DNA from: Rhodospirillales bacterium
GTDB lineage: Bacteria > Pseudomonadota > Alphaproteobacteria > Rhodospirillales > Shumkoniaceae
Length of the DNA: 64,000 nt
Direction: 5' to 3'
Assembly: GCA_016776725.1 (NCBI GenBank)
Contig: JADHSV010000004.1
Coordinates: forward strand, 25,127 to 89,126
Shown in pieces: positions 15,889 to 30,218 of the stretch; positions within the stretch are counted from its first letter, which is position 1, and each line of letters begins with the position of its first letter. The notes under the pieces are model-generated. The model ran no database searches. It worked only from the letters and a program-made list of their open reading frames with translations, and was not told the origin of the DNA. Made by a program: the position numbers and the translations under genes.

Positions 15889-17099
15889 GATCCGCCCTCC
15901 AGCGCGTCCGCAATGCGTGCCGCCAACTGTGTTGCGACCTCGCGTTTCGACATGCGCGGCCAGTCTTCCACGTCCGGCGTAATAAAGTGAACGCGGTTCG
16001 AGTCACCGCCGAAAGTTCCGGTTTGCGATGACACATCGTTGGCGACGATCCAGTCACAGCCCTTGGCCGCGCGCTTGGCGACGGCGTTCTCAACAACGTT
16101 TTCGGTTTCGGCGGCAAAGCCGATGACCAGTTTCGGGCGGTCCGGTCCGGCCACCGCCAGTGTGGCCAGAATATCGGGATTGCGGGTCAGTTCGATGGCG
16201 GGCGGGTTATCATCCGTTTTCTTGATTTTCCGTGTGGCCGTTTCGGCGGCGCGCCAATCGGCCACGGCGGCGGCGCAGACGGCGATGTCGGCGGGCAGGG
16301 CCGCCTGGCACGCGGCCAGCATTTGGGCGGCCGATTCGATGCGAACGACGGTTACCCCCGGCGGATCGGCCTGATCGGTCGGCCCGGTCACCAAAGTTGT
16401 TTGCGCGCCCAGCCCCGCCAGCGCGGCGGCAATGGCGTGACCCTGCTTTCCCGATGATCGGTTGGCGATGTAGCGAACCGGGTCGATGGGTTCATGGGTG
16501 GGGCCGCTGGTCACCAGGGCGCGCCGTCCACTCAGCCGCACGCCGCCCTCGAAAAAGTCTTCCAGGGCGGTAACGATTTCATCCACCTCGGCCATGCGTC
16601 CGAAGCCGAACTCGCCGCAGGCCATGTCGCCCTCGTTGGGGCCGAGTTGCGAAACGCCGCGCGCCCGCAGGGTTTCCATGTTTTCTCGCGTCGCCTCGTG
16701 GTCCCACATGCGCACGTTCATGGCGGGCGCGACCATGATCGGGGCGCTGGTCGCCAGCAGAATCGTGCTTGCCAGATCGTCGGCAATACCGTTCGCCATT
16801 TTGGCCAGAAGATTGGCCGTGGCTGGGGCAACCACGAGAACGTCGGCTTCGCGCGAAAGCTGGATATGGCTGATGTCATTGTTTTCCGTCAGCGAAAACA
16901 TATTCCGGTGTACCGGGTTTTCGCTGAGCGCGCTGAGGGTCAGCGGGGTGACGAACTCTTCGGCGGCGCGGGTCATAACGCAACGCACGGAAGCTTTGCG
17001 TTCGCGCAGACGGCGAACCAATTCGGGGCATTTGTAGGCGGCGATGCCGCCCGAAATGACCAAAAGAACACGTTTTCCTGTTAACACGGCGAATTCCAA
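15885..17099 (-). CDS. coaBC: Bifunctional phosphopantothenoylcysteine decarboxylase / phosphopantothenate-cysteine ligase
   Basis: A 404-residue coenzyme A biosynthesis enzyme. The N-terminal CoaC flavoprotein domain has [12 protein letters not shown], the catalytic-histidine segment [16 protein letters not shown] and [12 protein letters not shown]. The C-terminal CoaB ligase domain begins near [20 protein letters not shown] with [10 protein letters not shown], later AAAVADWR, the lysine-rich [10 protein letters not shown] and GFAAETEN. Length matches the family. It sits between ubiB (70 bp upstream) and dut (4-bp overlap). Confidence 0.96.
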   Translation of the reverse strand: MEFAVLTGKRVLLVISGGIAAYKCPELVRRLRERKASVRCVMTRAAEEFVTPLTLSALSENPVHRNMFSLTENNDISHIQLSREADVLVVAPATANLLAKMANGIADDLASTILLATSAPIMVAPAMNVRMWDHEATRENMETLRARGVSQLGPNEGDMACGEFGFGRMAEVDEIVTALEDFFEGGVRLSGRRALVTSGPTHEPIDPVRYIANRSSGKQGHAIAAALAGLGAQTTLVTGPTDQADPPGVTVVRIESAAQMLAACQAALPADIAVCAAAVADWRAAETATRKIKKTDDNPPAIELTRNPDILATLAVAGPDRPKLVIGFAAETENVVENAVAKRAAKGCDWIVANDVSSQTGTFGGDSNRVHFITPDVEDWPRMSKREVATQLAARIADALEGGS

Positions 17100-17169
17100 A
17101 ACAAATCACGAAAAAATGGTGTGATTAAAGATTAATGGACATGAGTGCCCGTTTCAAGGGCCATCAAGT

Positions 17170-18729
17170 TCAAGAAAAAATGAGAAGCGCGACGAGGACC
17201 GCGATGACACCCCATAGGACGATCAGCGTGCCGGACCGCCCCGAGCGGCCATCCACGGAACGAAGGGAATCGGGGTGAAGTTTCAATTCACCATCGGCCA
17301 GCATGGAAACACCGCGTTCGAATCCGTCCACCAGACGCGGCAGGCGTTCCACCGCGGACGCGATCTCGCCGACCGCTTCGCGGACCCGCGCTTCGGGCGC
17401 GGCGGCGCTCGACATCCATTCGTCGATCAGGGGCCGAGCCAAAAGCCACATGTTCGATTCGGGGCTTAGCTTGCGCGCCGTTCCTTCAGCCACCAGCATG
17501 GTTTTTTGCAAAAGCAGCAGTTGGGGCTGGGTTTCCATGCGGAACATTTCGGTCACCTGGAAAAGCTGGCCCAAAAGGCGGCCCATGGAAATTTCGTTCT
17601 GCGGCTTGTCCATAATCGGTTCGGCGATGGAGCGGCAGGCCTGGGTAAAACCGTCGATAGAGGCGCGGTCGGGTATCCAGCCGGCTTCATAGTGAATTTC
17701 GGCCGCCCGCCGGTAGTCCCGCCGCAGAAAAGCCAGCAGCATTTCGCCCAGATGCCGCCGCGTGGCGCGCTCGACCCGGCCCATGATGCCGAAATCCACG
17801 GCCGTAACACTCTCGTCGGCCTGAACGAACAGGTTGCCCGCATGAAGGTCGCCGTGGAAAAAGCCGTCGCGGAAAACCTGCATGAAAAATGCGCCGCCGG
17901 CATTCTTGAGGACATTTTCAGGATCGTGCCCGGCGGCCAGGATGGCGTCGCGATCATCAATGGGAATGCCGAGGACCCGTTCGGTGGTCAGCACGCGGCG
18001 TCCGGTGCGCGTCCAATCCACATCGGGAACGTGAAAGCTTGCATCCTCGGCAAAGTTTTCACGAAGTTCGTTGGCGGCGGCGGCCTCGTAACGCAGATCC
18101 ATCTCCAGCTTGACCGTGTCGGCCAGGGTCTGAACGGCCGCGACCGGCTTGATGCGCCGCATATCGGGCCTTGCCGCCTCGATCAGCTCGGCGATCCAGA
18201 AAAACAGATCCATATCGCGGGCCATGGCGGCTTCGATACCGGGCCGCAGCACCTTGACCGCCACGTCGCGGCCGTCCGTCGTCGTGGCGAAGTGAACCTG
18301 CGCGATGGAGGCCGCGGCAATGGCCGCCCCGTCAAAGGATGCAAACAACTCGTCGACGTCGACGCCAAACTCGGCTTGCAGGGCCTTGCGCGACTCGGCG
18401 CCCGGAAAGGCAGGCAGGTGATCCTGAAGGTCTGACAGGTCGGCGGCAATTTCGTCGCCCACCAGATCGGCCCGCGTTGACAGCGCCTGCCCCAGCTTGA
18501 TGAAACTGGGTCCGGCTTCCTGCAGGGCCAGGGCCAGCCGTTGTCCGGGGCGGCCCTCGCGGCGGCGATGGGATACCAGCCGGGCCAGCGTCACCACAGC
18601 TTGAGCGACGTCGATTCGTTCAAGCAGGAACAAGGCGTCGTGGCGGGCCAGGATTTTTGCAATCCTCAGCAAACGCGAGAGATTTTTTATGGCGCGCAGC
18701 ATCTCGTTGGTCCGCCCTATATCCGCCAT
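17170..18729 (-). CDS. ubiB: UbiB-family atypical kinase/ATPase for ubiquinone biosynthesis
   Basis: A 519-residue membrane-associated protein of the ABC1/ADCK/UbiB family, needed for ubiquinone biosynthesis, probably as an ATPase that helps lipid intermediates. The KxGQ motif is in [17 protein letters not shown]; the A-rich loop is [14 protein letters not shown]; later come [20 protein letters not shown] and [14 protein letters not shown]-terminal hydrophobic anchor ([18 protein letters not shown]) ends the protein. Its start overlaps the 3' end of ubiE by 13 bp; ubiE-ubiB coupling is conserved in proteobacteria. Confidence 0.95.
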   Translation of the reverse strand: MADIGRTNEMLRAIKNLSRLLRIAKILARHDALFLLERIDVAQAVVTLARLVSHRRREGRPGQRLALALQEAGPSFIKLGQALSTRADLVGDEIAADLSDLQDHLPAFPGAESRKALQAEFGVDVDELFASFDGAAIAAASIAQVHFATTTDGRDVAVKVLRPGIEAAMARDMDLFFWIAELIEAARPDMRRIKPVAAVQTLADTVKLEMDLRYEAAAANELRENFAEDASFHVPDVDWTRTGRRVLTTERVLGIPIDDRDAILAAGHDPENVLKNAGGAFFMQVFRDGFFHGDLHAGNLFVQADESVTAVDFGIMGRVERATRRHLGEMLLAFLRRDYRRAAEIHYEAGWIPDRASIDGFTQACRSIAEPIMDKPQNEISMGRLLGQLFQVTEMFRMETQPQLLLLQKTMLVAEGTARKLSPESNMWLLARPLIDEWMSSAAAPEARVREAVGEIASAVERLPRLVDGFERGVSMLADGELKLHPDSLRSVDGRSGRSGTLIVLWGVIAVLVALLIFS

Positions 18730-19514
18730 GCCGAATGAATGGCGGCGATTCCGCCCGAAAGATTGTGGTACGTCACCTGCCCCAGACCCGCCTCGGCGAT
18801 CATATGGGCGAAGCGCTCCTGCGCCGGGAACTTGCGGATGCTTTCGGCCAGATACTGATAGGCTTCGCGGTTTCCGGCGATCATCTGGCCCAGCGCCGGC
18901 AACACGCTGAACGAATAGGCGTCGTAAAGCTTGTCAAACACCGGCAGCACCACATGGCTGAATTCCAGGCACATGAAACGCCCGCCCGGCTTCAGCACGC
19001 GCCGCGCCTCACGAAGGGCGGCGGGAATGTCGGTTACGTTGCGAATGCAAAAAGCAATCGTGTAGGCGTCCACCGAAGCATCGGCGACGGGCAACTTTTC
19101 GGCGTCGCCGCAGGTCCATTCCAGATTATCCAGAATGCCGCGGTCGAGGGCGCGCTTGCGCCCCACTTCCAGCATTTCGGCGTTGATGTCACAGACCGTA
19201 GCCGATGCGCCGCCCCTTTTTAAAAAGGCGAACGCGATATCGCCGGTGCCGCCGCCCACATCCAGAAGCCGCATTCCGGGTTGCGGATTTAGCCGGTTCA
19301 TGAAGGCCGATTTCCACCAGCGGTGAATGCCCATGCTCATGAGATCGTTCATCAGATCGTAGTTTTCGGCGACGTCAGCGAAAACATCGTGAACAAGCGA
19401 CGCCTTTTCGTCCACGGGAACGTCGCTATACCCGAAATGGGTGGTTTGCGGTTCCATTTGCGGGGCCGGTTTGGGTTTGCGCTGGCGTTTAGGTTCGGTC
19501 ATGGGCGGAAACAT
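18717..19514 (-). CDS. ubiE: Demethylmenaquinone/2-methoxy-6-polyprenyl-benzoquinol C-methyltransferase
   Basis: A SAM-dependent C-methyltransferase of quinone synthesis. Signature stretches are [20 protein letters not shown], the SAM-binding [34 protein letters not shown] and [19 protein letters not shown]. The 265-residue frame has an extra basic N-terminus ([10 protein letters not shown]); initiation at the second Met (19502) is possible. First gene of the minus-strand run and divergent from mutM, with a 56-bp intergenic space that should hold both promoters. Confidence 0.95.
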   Translation of the reverse strand: MFPPMTEPKRQRKPKPAPQMEPQTTHFGYSDVPVDEKASLVHDVFADVAENYDLMNDLMSMGIHRWWKSAFMNRLNPQPGMRLLDVGGGTGDIAFAFLKRGGASATVCDINAEMLEVGRKRALDRGILDNLEWTCGDAEKLPVADASVDAYTIAFCIRNVTDIPAALREARRVLKPGGRFMCLEFSHVVLPVFDKLYDAYSFSVLPALGQMIAGNREAYQYLAESIRKFPAQERFAHMIAEAGLGQVTYHNLSGGIAAIHSAWRI

Positions 19515-19570
19515 AACCTATGCCGCTGGCCCGCGCTACGTTAGAATAACGCGTTGCATTGAGGAAAAGC

Positions 19571-20401
19571 ATGCCCGAACTTCCCGAGGTCGAAACCGTC
19601 CGGCGTGGTCTGGAGCCCGCCCTTCTGGGCCGCGTTCTGAACCGTGTTTCCGTGCGGCGGCGGAAACTTCGCATTCCCATACCCGACAATTTCGAGGCAT
19701 CGTTGACCGGACGGCGGATAACCACCCTGTCGCGCCGCGCCAAATTCCTGCTTATTCATCTGGACGACGGCAACTGCGTGATCGTCCATCTGGGCATGTC
19801 GGGACGGTTTCTCGTGCACACCGGCGCGCCGCCCGAACCGGGGCCCCACGACCATGTGATTTTGGAAACCGATGCGGGCGCATCCGCCTGTTTCAACGAT
19901 CCGCGCCGATTCGGCTTTGTGGACCTGAGCCCCGCCAGTGAACTGGACAGCCATCGGTTTTTGCGCCGCCTGGGCCCCGAACCCCTTGGCAACGCCTTCG
20001 GCCCGGACCTTTTGGGCGAACGTCTGGCGGGACGCTCGGGCCCCATCAAGACGGTGCTGCTTGACCAGTCGGTGGTGGCGGGAATCGGCAATATATATGC
20101 GTGCGAGGCCCTGTTTCGGGCCGGGATTTCGCCGCGCCGCAAGGCGTCCGGCATAAAGGGCGCGCGTCTGAAGCGGCTGGCGGCGGCGATTCGCGACGTT
20201 TTGAACGAAGCCATTGAAGCGGGCGGCTCGTCCCTGCGCGATCATAGGCAGCCTTCCGGCGAATCCGGTTACTTCCAGCATAATTTTGCCGTCTATGGGC
20301 GCGAGGGGGAGGGCTGCCCCGATTGTGATTGTGGCGGGCGCATTCGCCGTTTAGTTCAATCGGGCCGCTCGACTTTTTACTGTGCGCGCCGCCAACGATG
20401 A
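19571..20401 (+). CDS. mutM: Formamidopyrimidine-DNA glycosylase with remodelled zinc finger
   Basis: A 276-residue base-excision glycosylase/AP lyase that removes 8-oxoguanine. The catalytic N-terminus PELPEVETVRRGL is intact after Met, the beta-hairpin lysine region is RRAKFLLIHLDDG, and the helix-two-turn-helix is QSVVAGIGNIYACEALF. The start at 19571 is fixed by the required Pro2. The C-terminal zinc finger is unusual. Instead of C-x2-C-x16-C-x2-C it reads Cys249, Cys252, Cys254 and Cys271, and the fourth canonical ligand position (274) is arginine (FYCARRQR). Four cysteines remain, so zinc may be held in a shifted arrangement, or binding is weakened. Confidence 0.94.
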   Translation: MPELPEVETVRRGLEPALLGRVLNRVSVRRRKLRIPIPDNFEASLTGRRITTLSRRAKFLLIHLDDGNCVIVHLGMSGRFLVHTGAPPEPGPHDHVILETDAGASACFNDPRRFGFVDLSPASELDSHRFLRRLGPEPLGNAFGPDLLGERLAGRSGPIKTVLLDQSVVAGIGNIYACEALFRAGISPRRKASGIKGARLKRLAAAIRDVLNEAIEAGGSSLRDHRQPSGESGYFQHNFAVYGREGEGCPDCDCGGRIRRLVQSGRSTFYCARRQR

Positions 20402-20415
20402 TATAGAGATTTGCC

Positions 20416-20805
20416 ATGGCTAAACGTCAAACCCTTGGTGCCATCGCCGCGCTGGTCATGTTTCTTATGGCGCTGGGTGCGCGGGCCGAGCCCGCTGCCT
20501 TTCTGGCTGGCTTCGAGGATCTGCCCTTGATGCCTGGCCTTGTCGAGGACGAGAGCGCGGGCATGGAGTTTGACGCGCCGGGCGGGCGAATCGTCGAGGC
20601 CGTCGCCTCGGGCAGTGTTTCCCAGGCGGGCGTTTTGGACTTTTACGGCTCCACCCTTCCCCAATTGGGCTGGCGCGATGTGGGGCAGCGGGTGTTTTCC
20701 CGGGAAGGCGAAGTTCTGCGGCTGGAAATTTCCGAAAACGGGGGTGTTGTTACGGTGCGATTCGCCGTCTCGCCCGAATCGGGCACGCCGCCGGCGCCAA
20801 AATAG
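20416..20805 (+). CDS. Small exported protein of unknown function
   Basis: A 129-residue protein with a clear signal peptide (AAIAALVMFLMALGARA, cleavage near residue 24). The mature part is acidic, with FLAGFEDLPLMPGLVEDE, GGRIVEAVASGSVSQAGVLDFY and LPQLGWRDVG, ending in a Pro-rich tail. The VLDFYGSTLPQLGW segment resembles short periplasmic proteins in which a residual domain compares states, but I cannot assign a family with confidence. It begins 14 bp after mutM, on the same strand, and may be co-transcribed. No catalytic motif or cysteine is present. Confidence 0.75.
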   Translation: MAKRQTLGAIAALVMFLMALGARAEPAAFLAGFEDLPLMPGLVEDESAGMEFDAPGGRIVEAVASGSVSQAGVLDFYGSTLPQLGWRDVGQRVFSREGEVLRLEISENGGVVTVRFAVSPESGTPPAPK

Positions 20806-20922
20806 CGAAAATCGCACGATACGGGGCGTAACGGGGGCGATGAAGCTTGACGGGGGCTATCGCCGGATATATAAGCCTGCGGTCATTTTCTCCAGAAAAC
20901 CTTGAACGAACGGAAATATCGC

Positions 20923-21189
20923 ATGGCCCACCATATGTCGGCGAAAAAACGCATCCGCCAGACCGAACGCAAAACCCAGGTCAATCGCTCGCGCGTCAGC
21001 CGCATTCGCACTTTCGTGCGCAAAGTGGAAGAAGCCATCGCCGGCGGCGATAAGGATGTGGCCGCCAGCGCGTTTAAGGACGCCCAGCCCGAAATGATGC
21101 GCGGCGTCAACAAAGGCGTGCTGCACCGCAATACGGTTGCCCGCCGTCTTTCCCGTTTATCGCGCCGTATCAATGCGATGGGCGCCTAA
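20923..21189 (+). CDS. rpsT: 30S ribosomal protein S20
   Basis: An 88-residue basic ribosomal protein binding 16S rRNA. The N-terminus [15 protein letters not shown] and the [20 protein letters not shown] tail are family hallmarks. The ATG at 20923 is chosen because the family starts with MA-(N/H)-x-SAKKR; an upstream in-frame TTG is not needed. It is followed by a strong terminator and lies upstream of dnaA, a frequent alphaproteobacterial arrangement. Confidence 0.96.
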   Translation: MAHHMSAKKRIRQTERKTQVNRSRVSRIRTFVRKVEEAIAGGDKDVAASAFKDAQPEMMRGVNKGVLHRNTVARRLSRLSRRINAMGA

Positions 21190-21211
21190 ACGCAAGGCAA
21201 AATTAAGCATG

Positions 21212-21243
21212 GGCCGCGAACCCTTTGGGACGCGGCCTTTTTT
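21212..21243 (+). terminator. Rho-independent terminator after rpsT
   Basis: A 7-bp outer stem GGCCGCG/CGCGGCC, an inner CCC-TTT-GGG hairpin, then six T residues. Confidence 0.92.
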
Positions 21244-21779
21244 GCGCCTGCTCTCCCGGAGGGAGTCCCGCACGTGAATTTTGTCAAGAGAATTTTTTGC
21301 AAGGTTCAACTTTCGTTCTCGTTGCTTTGACTCGGAACCGATGTGTACAGTGATGACCGTTGCTGGTGATCGTGCTGCCCGTTTTAATGGAAACCAAATA
21401 TAGAATGGGTGGCTAGGTTAGAGTTTTCCGTTCAGATTCAACAGCGTATATGAAGACTGACGGGGCGCTGAAAATAACAAGCAGCGCATCACAAATAAAG
21501 TTCTTAAACCTTGAAGTGTATTTCAGGGTCCGAGCAAGAAAACAGCTAGGGTTTTGCTAAAAAATCGCTCGGTGAGGGGCGCCAATTAAGTTGGCGGCTG
21601 GTTTTGTGGCCGGAGTTGCGGTTGAGGTTTTGGTCTGACGGCAAATGCGGTTCGGCTGAGTGATTTTGATTTTACGTGTCGTGGGGGGCATCAGTGAAAG
21701 TGGCAGATAAGTATTGCCTTGGTGAAATTGGTGGACGGTTTTCTTGCCCGTACGTCTCGAAAACGGGGGGGGAATCGGC
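21244..21779 (+). other. Long dnaA leader/intergenic region, no gene seen
   Basis: About 540 bp, AT-richer than the genes, between rpsT and dnaA. No credible ORF, tRNA or perfect DnaA box (TTATCCACA) is visible, so there is no direct sign of oriC here. A short dyad CGCCAA-N5-TTGGCG occurs at 21580-21596. The stretch probably contains the dnaA promoter and a long 5' UTR; I could not place a convincing -35/-10 pair. Confidence 0.5.
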
Positions 21780-23186
21780 ATGAGCGGCGAAGCCCTCGAC
21801 GTCCGCCTGAACTCGGAATGGGAACTGGTTTGCGGGCGCTTGCGTGAGGAGGTCGGAGAGGCCGCCTACCAAAGCTGGCTCAAGCCCATGTCCGTTCGCG
21901 AGATGACTGGTGGTCAGATCCGCCTTTCGGTTCCGACGCGCTTCATGCAGGACTGGGTGGTCGCCCATTACGCCGAACGGCTGTCGGCCCTTTGGCAGGT
22001 TGAAAACCCCGATGTGGATAGCGTGGATGTGATCGTACAAAGCGACCGCCGCGCCCTACGCACCCGCGCCGCCGAAGATATGGGCGTTGAACAAAAACCC
22101 TCACCGCCATTGGCGCCGGCGCGGCCACGGACCTCGCAGCGTCTGGAAGAATCCTATGCCGAGATAAACGCGCCGCTGGACCCGCGCTTCACCTTTGATC
22201 AATTTGTCGTCGGCAAGCCCAATGAATTCGCCTACGCCGCAGCCCGCAGGGTCGCCGAGGCAGACACGGTGCCGTTCAACCCGCTGTTCCTTTACGGCGG
22301 CGTCGGCCTTGGCAAAACGCACCTCATGCATGCCATCGCGTGGTCGATTCGCAACGAGAATGCAACGCGCAATGTCATTTATCTGTCGGCCGAAAAGTTC
22401 ATGTACCGGTTCATCCGCGCCCTGCGCGAACAGAACACGGTGGATTTCAAGGAGCAGTTCCGTTCCGTCGACGTGCTAATGATCGACGATGTCCAGTTCA
22501 TCGCCGGCAAGGATTCGACCCAGGAAGAATTTTTCCACACCTTTAACGCCCTGGTCGATCAGCGCCGCCAGATTGTTTTATCGGCTGATAAATCGCCGTC
22601 CAATCTGGAAGGTATTGAAGAACGGTTGAAATCGCGGCTCAACTGCGGACTGGTTGCTGATCTTCATGCCACCACCTATGAGCTCCGGCTGGGCATCCTG
22701 CAGTCCAAGGCCGATCAAATCGGTGTCGACGTTCAGTCCAACGTTCTCGAATTCCTGGCCCACAAGATCACGTCCAACGTGCGCGAGTTGGAAGGTGCGT
22801 TGAACCGCATCGTCGCCCACGCCCAACTGGTGGGCCGCGAAACCACCCTGGAAACGACCCAGGAAGTTTTGCACGATCTGCTGCGCGCCAATGACCGCCG
22901 GGTGACCATCGAGGAAATCCAGAAACGGGTGGCCGAGCATTTCAACATCCGCACCTCCGACATGCATTCGGCGCGCCGGGCGCGTTCGGTGGCGCGACCC
23001 CGTCAGGTGGCCATGTATCTGGCCAAGCAGCTGACCTCGCGATCCTTGCCCGAAATCGGCCGCAAGTTCGGTGGCCGCGACCACACAACCGTGATGCACG
23101 CCGTAAAGAAGGTTGACGAGCTTCGCGAACGCGACGCCGGCTTCGCCGAGGACGTCGATCTGCTGCGCAGGATGCTCGAAGGCTAA
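21780..23186 (+). CDS. dnaA: Chromosomal replication initiator protein DnaA
   Basis: A 468-residue AAA+ initiator. Domain I (residues 1-90) contains the [10 protein letters not shown] region for DnaB interaction, followed by a short variable linker. Domain III has Walker [11 protein letters not shown], Walker [14 protein letters not shown] and the sensor stretch [19 protein letters not shown]. Domain IV carries the helix-turn-helix and signature [18 protein letters not shown] 21780 is preceded by a G-rich Shine-Dalgarno (GGGGGGGA); an in-frame upstream GTG near 21744 is less likely. dnaN follows after 212 bp. Confidence 0.97.
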   Translation: MSGEALDVRLNSEWELVCGRLREEVGEAAYQSWLKPMSVREMTGGQIRLSVPTRFMQDWVVAHYAERLSALWQVENPDVDSVDVIVQSDRRALRTRAAEDMGVEQKPSPPLAPARPRTSQRLEESYAEINAPLDPRFTFDQFVVGKPNEFAYAAARRVAEADTVPFNPLFLYGGVGLGKTHLMHAIAWSIRNENATRNVIYLSAEKFMYRFIRALREQNTVDFKEQFRSVDVLMIDDVQFIAGKDSTQEEFFHTFNALVDQRRQIVLSADKSPSNLEGIEERLKSRLNCGLVADLHATTYELRLGILQSKADQIGVDVQSNVLEFLAHKITSNVRELEGALNRIVAHAQLVGRETTLETTQEVLHDLLRANDRRVTIEEIQKRVAEHFNIRTSDMHSARRARSVARPRQVAMYLAKQLTSRSLPEIGRKFGGRDHTTVMHAVKKVDELRERDAGFAEDVDLLRRMLEG

Positions 23187-23398
23187 GCGGGCATTTGCGT
23201 CCCGAACGGCCCCAATTTTCCGGCCCTTTCCGCGCCTTTCCGGGACGCGGAAAGGGCTTCTGATTCCAGGCACTTCTGATATAATGCCAGCGTTGTCGCG
23301 GGGGCTCTTCTCGTTTCTTTCGGCAGTTGTTTTCGTCGGATGGTCGGGCGCGGAGATTCGCGCACTAAATTGGGTCAAATTATAGAATAGCGAATGCC

Positions 23399-24514
23399 AT
23401 GAAATTGACGATCGAGCGGTCCGCACTTTTGAAGTCCCTGGGACACGTGCAAAACGTGGTTGAACGCCGTAACACCATTCCGATCCTGTCCAACGTGAAG
23501 ATGGCGGGAATGGACGGGGTGTTGAGCCTCAACGCCACGGACATGGATCTGGACATCGCCGAATCGGTAGCAGCCGAAATCGCCGTTGCGGGCGAGACGA
23601 CGGCGCCGGCCCACACGCTCTACGATATCGTGCGCAAATTGCCCGAGGGATCGCAGGTCGAACTTGAAACGTCGGAAGACAATAGCCTGACCTTGCGCGC
23701 CGGGCGCTCGCGCTTCACCCTTTCGTGCTTGCCGACCGCGGATTTCCCGGTCATGGCGGGCGGCGAACTGCCGCAGGAATTCCGCCTTTCGGCGGGCGAG
23801 CTTCGGGCGCTGATCGACCGCACCAAGTTCGCCATTTCCACCGAGGAAACCCGCTATTACCTGAACGGAATTTATCTTCATGTGGCCGAGCGCGAGGGCG
23901 TTGACGTGCTGCGCGCGGTAGCCACCGACGGCCATCGGCTGGCCAGCGTCGAAGTGCCGCTTCCCGAAGGTGCTTCCGGAATGCCCGGTGTCATCCTGCC
24001 GCGCAAGACGGTGACCGAACTGCGCAAACTGATCGACGAGATCGGCGATGACGTCACCATCGCCCTGTCGGAAACCAAGATCCGCTTCTCGTTCGACGAT
24101 GCGGTGATGTCGTCCAAGCTGATTGACGGCACCTTCCCCGACTATGCGCGGGTCATCCCGTCGGATAACGACAAAATTCTCGATGTGCAATGCAAGCCGT
24201 TCGCCGAAGCGGTGGATCGGGTTTCGGCCATCTCGACCGAAAAATCGCGGGCCGTTAAACTGGCCGTCGGCGGCAACAATCTGGTTTTGTCGGCCAACAG
24301 CCCCGATAACGGAAGCGCCAGCGAGGAAATCGAGGTCGCTTACGCAGCCGAGGCCATCGAAATCGGCTTCAATTCCCGTTACCTGTTGGACATCACCCAG
24401 CAGATCGAGGGCGATACCGCCCAGTTCGTGATGTCGGATTCAGCATCGCCGACGATCGTCCGCGAAGTTGGCGACACCAGCGCGCTGTACGTTCTTATGC
24501 CGATGCGCGTGTAA
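23399..24514 (+). CDS. dnaN: DNA polymerase III beta sliding clamp
   Basis: A 371-residue dimeric clamp that tethers Pol III to DNA. The three similar domains are visible from MKLTIERSALLKSLGHVQ and VVERRNTIPILSNV through YYLNGIYLH and ATDGHRLA to the conserved C-terminus ALYVLMPMRV, which forms the clamp-binding pocket. The domain order and length are standard. It lies between dnaA and recF in the classic order; the 212-bp space before it may hold its own promoter. Confidence 0.97.
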   Translation: MKLTIERSALLKSLGHVQNVVERRNTIPILSNVKMAGMDGVLSLNATDMDLDIAESVAAEIAVAGETTAPAHTLYDIVRKLPEGSQVELETSEDNSLTLRAGRSRFTLSCLPTADFPVMAGGELPQEFRLSAGELRALIDRTKFAISTEETRYYLNGIYLHVAEREGVDVLRAVATDGHRLASVEVPLPEGASGMPGVILPRKTVTELRKLIDEIGDDVTIALSETKIRFSFDDAVMSSKLIDGTFPDYARVIPSDNDKILDVQCKPFAEAVDRVSAISTEKSRAVKLAVGGNNLVLSANSPDNGSASEEIEVAYAAEAIEIGFNSRYLLDITQQIEGDTAQFVMSDSASPTIVREVGDTSALYVLMPMRV

Positions 24515-24572
24515 GAGGGGTTTGGCCCTGAACGAATCCAGGGATATTTGGAAAGACGGATGGTCCGACGCC

Positions 24573-28249
<3,677 letters not shown>

Positions 28250-28298
28250 TCCTTGGCGTTAACCCAATTCTAAGCCTAATGGTTCGATAATCGGCCAT

Positions 28299-30218
28299 AT
28301 GGCGAAGAAGAAGAAAGCCGCTGGAAAAACCGGCAAGGCCAAAACTCGGACCAACCGGTCCGGGGTATTGCGTGTGTTTGCCTTTTGCGCCAAGTGGACG
28401 GCGGTGGCGGCGGTTTGGGGCGTGATCGCGCTGGGCGGCATTGTTGCGTGGTACGCCTATGACCTTCCCGATGTGGACACGGCCCTTCAGGCAACCCGCC
28501 AGCCAAGCGTGACTTTGCTGGCCGCCGACGGTTCCACATTGGCCACCACGGGCCGTATTCACGGCGTTTCCATTCATCTGAAAGACTTGCCCGCGGCCGT
28601 GCCGCAGGCCGTGCTGGCCACCGAAGACCGCCGGTTTTACGATCATTTCGGTATCGATATGATCGGTCTGGTGCGGGCCGCTTACGTGAATGCCCGCGCG
28701 GGCCGCATCGTTCAGGGCGGCAGCACCATTTCCCAGCAGGTCGCCAAGAACCTGTTTCTAAGCCCCAAGCGGACCATCCGGCGCAAGGTACAAGAGCTGC
28801 TGCTGGCCTTGTGGCTGGAACATCGGTTCACCAAGGACCAGATTTTGAGCGTCTATCTGAACCGGGTTTATCTGGGGTCCGGGACGTACGGGATCGACGC
28901 GGCATCGCGCAAGTATTTCGGCCATTCGGCGCGCGACCTTTCAATTTACGAATCGGCCATGCTGGCCGGGTTGCTCAAGGCGCCCTCGCGCTATAATCCC
29001 GTAAGCGATCCCAAAAAGGCGCGCCGGCGGGCCGAGCTGGTCCTGCTTAACATGCGAGATGCCGGATACCTGAACGCCGAAGACGTGCGCCACGCCAAAA
29101 ACGGCGTTTACCGGCCCGCCCGCCGGACAGGCGGGGCATCGCGTTACTTCGCCGACTGGGTGCTGGAGCGGGTGTCGGGTTATGCCTCGCCCGCCAATCG
29201 CGATCTGATTGTCACCACGACCCTTGATCCCATCCTTCAGCGCCACGCCGAAACGCAGATCGAAACCGCGCTGGCCGGAGCGGGTAAAAAGAAGCGTATC
29301 TCGCAAGCCGCCCTGGTCGCCATGAGCCCCGATGGCGCGGTGCGGGCCATGGTCGGCGGGCGCAACTACGCCAAAAGCCAGTTTAACCGCGCGACGCAAG
29401 CCCGCCGCCAGCCGGGCTCGGCCTTCAAGCCCCTGGTTTATCTGGCCGGACTGGAAGCCGGTTTGAATCCGCAAAGCGTTTTATCGGACGCGCCCGTTAG
29501 CATCGATGGCTGGAAGCCCAAAAACTTCGACGGCAAATTTGCCGGAGACATGACCCTGGCCGACGCGCTGGCCCGTTCGGTCAACACCGTTGCCGTTCGG
29601 GTCGCGCAAAAAGCGGGTTACGCATCGGTTATTGATGTTGCCCGGCGTCTGGGCGTGACCAGCGATCTGCAACCGACCCCGGCCATCGCGCTTGGCGTTG
29701 GCGGCACCACCCTGACGGAGCTCACGGCAGCCTATGCCGTGTTTGCCAACGGCGGCGATGGCGTCTGGCCCTTCGGCATCGAGGAAATCCGCGATAGCGC
29801 CAACAACGTTATATATCGTCGGCAAGGCTCGGGTCCGGGCCGCGTGGTTGAACCCGCACCGGCGGCGGCCATGAACCGCATGCTGGCCCGTGTCATCGCC
29901 GAAGGAACCGGGCGCAAGGCGCAAATCGGCCGTCCGGCAGCGGGCAAGACCGGAACCAGCCAAAATCATCGCGACGCGTGGTTCGTCGGCTTCACCGCCC
30001 ATCTGGTCACCGGGATCTGGATGGGAAACGACGACGAACGGGCGACGCGCAAAGTTACCGGCGGCGGCCTTCCCGCCAAGACCTGGGGCGCTTATATGAC
30101 GGCGGCTCATAAGGGTGTTGCGTCCCAACCTTTGCCCGGAACCGGGAAGCGCGAAGCGCCCGCCCCGCAGGAAGGTTTCTGGAACCGCCTGATGCAAACC
30201 CTCAAGGGCGAAGGTTAG
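28299..30218 (+). CDS. Class A penicillin-binding protein (PBP1a family)
   Basis: A 639-residue bifunctional peptidoglycan synthase. A Lys-rich cytoplasmic tail (residues 1-30) precedes one transmembrane helix (33-52). The GT51 glycosyltransferase domain has ATEDRRFYDHFGID, GGSTISQQVAKNLFL and KVQELLLALWLE. The transpeptidase domain has the SxxK nucleophile in QPGSAFKPL, SVNT, and KTG in AGKTGTSQ. It is shorter than E. coli PBP1a, lacking the OB-like insertion. It follows gyrB by 49 bp and its 3' end overlaps the convergent bcr-like gene by 17 bp. Confidence 0.93.
   Translation: MAKKKKAAGKTGKAKTRTNRSGVLRVFAFCAKWTAVAAVWGVIALGGIVAWYAYDLPDVDTALQATRQPSVTLLAADGSTLATTGRIHGVSIHLKDLPAAVPQAVLATEDRRFYDHFGIDMIGLVRAAYVNARAGRIVQGGSTISQQVAKNLFLSPKRTIRRKVQELLLALWLEHRFTKDQILSVYLNRVYLGSGTYGIDAASRKYFGHSARDLSIYESAMLAGLLKAPSRYNPVSDPKKARRRAELVLLNMRDAGYLNAEDVRHAKNGVYRPARRTGGASRYFADWVLERVSGYASPANRDLIVTTTLDPILQRHAETQIETALAGAGKKKRISQAALVAMSPDGAVRAMVGGRNYAKSQFNRATQARRQPGSAFKPLVYLAGLEAGLNPQSVLSDAPVSIDGWKPKNFDGKFAGDMTLADALARSVNTVAVRVAQKAGYASVIDVARRLGVTSDLQPTPAIALGVGGTTLTELTAAYAVFANGGDGVWPFGIEEIRDSANNVIYRRQGSGPGRVVEPAPAAAMNRMLARVIAEGTGRKAQIGRPAAGKTGTSQNHRDAWFVGFTAHLVTGIWMGNDDERATRKVTGGGLPAKTWGAYMTAAHKGVASQPLPGTGKREAPAPQEGFWNRLMQTLKGEG

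Noticed and set aside
21244..21779. Chromosomal origin upstream of dnaA.
   Set aside because: No TTATCCACA-type DnaA boxes or AT-rich tandem repeats were seen; alphaproteobacterial oriC is often elsewhere (for example near hemE).
24468..24572. Earlier recF starts overlapping dnaN.
   Set aside because: They add residues (Cys-rich MATPARCTFLC) not seen in RecF and lie within dnaN.
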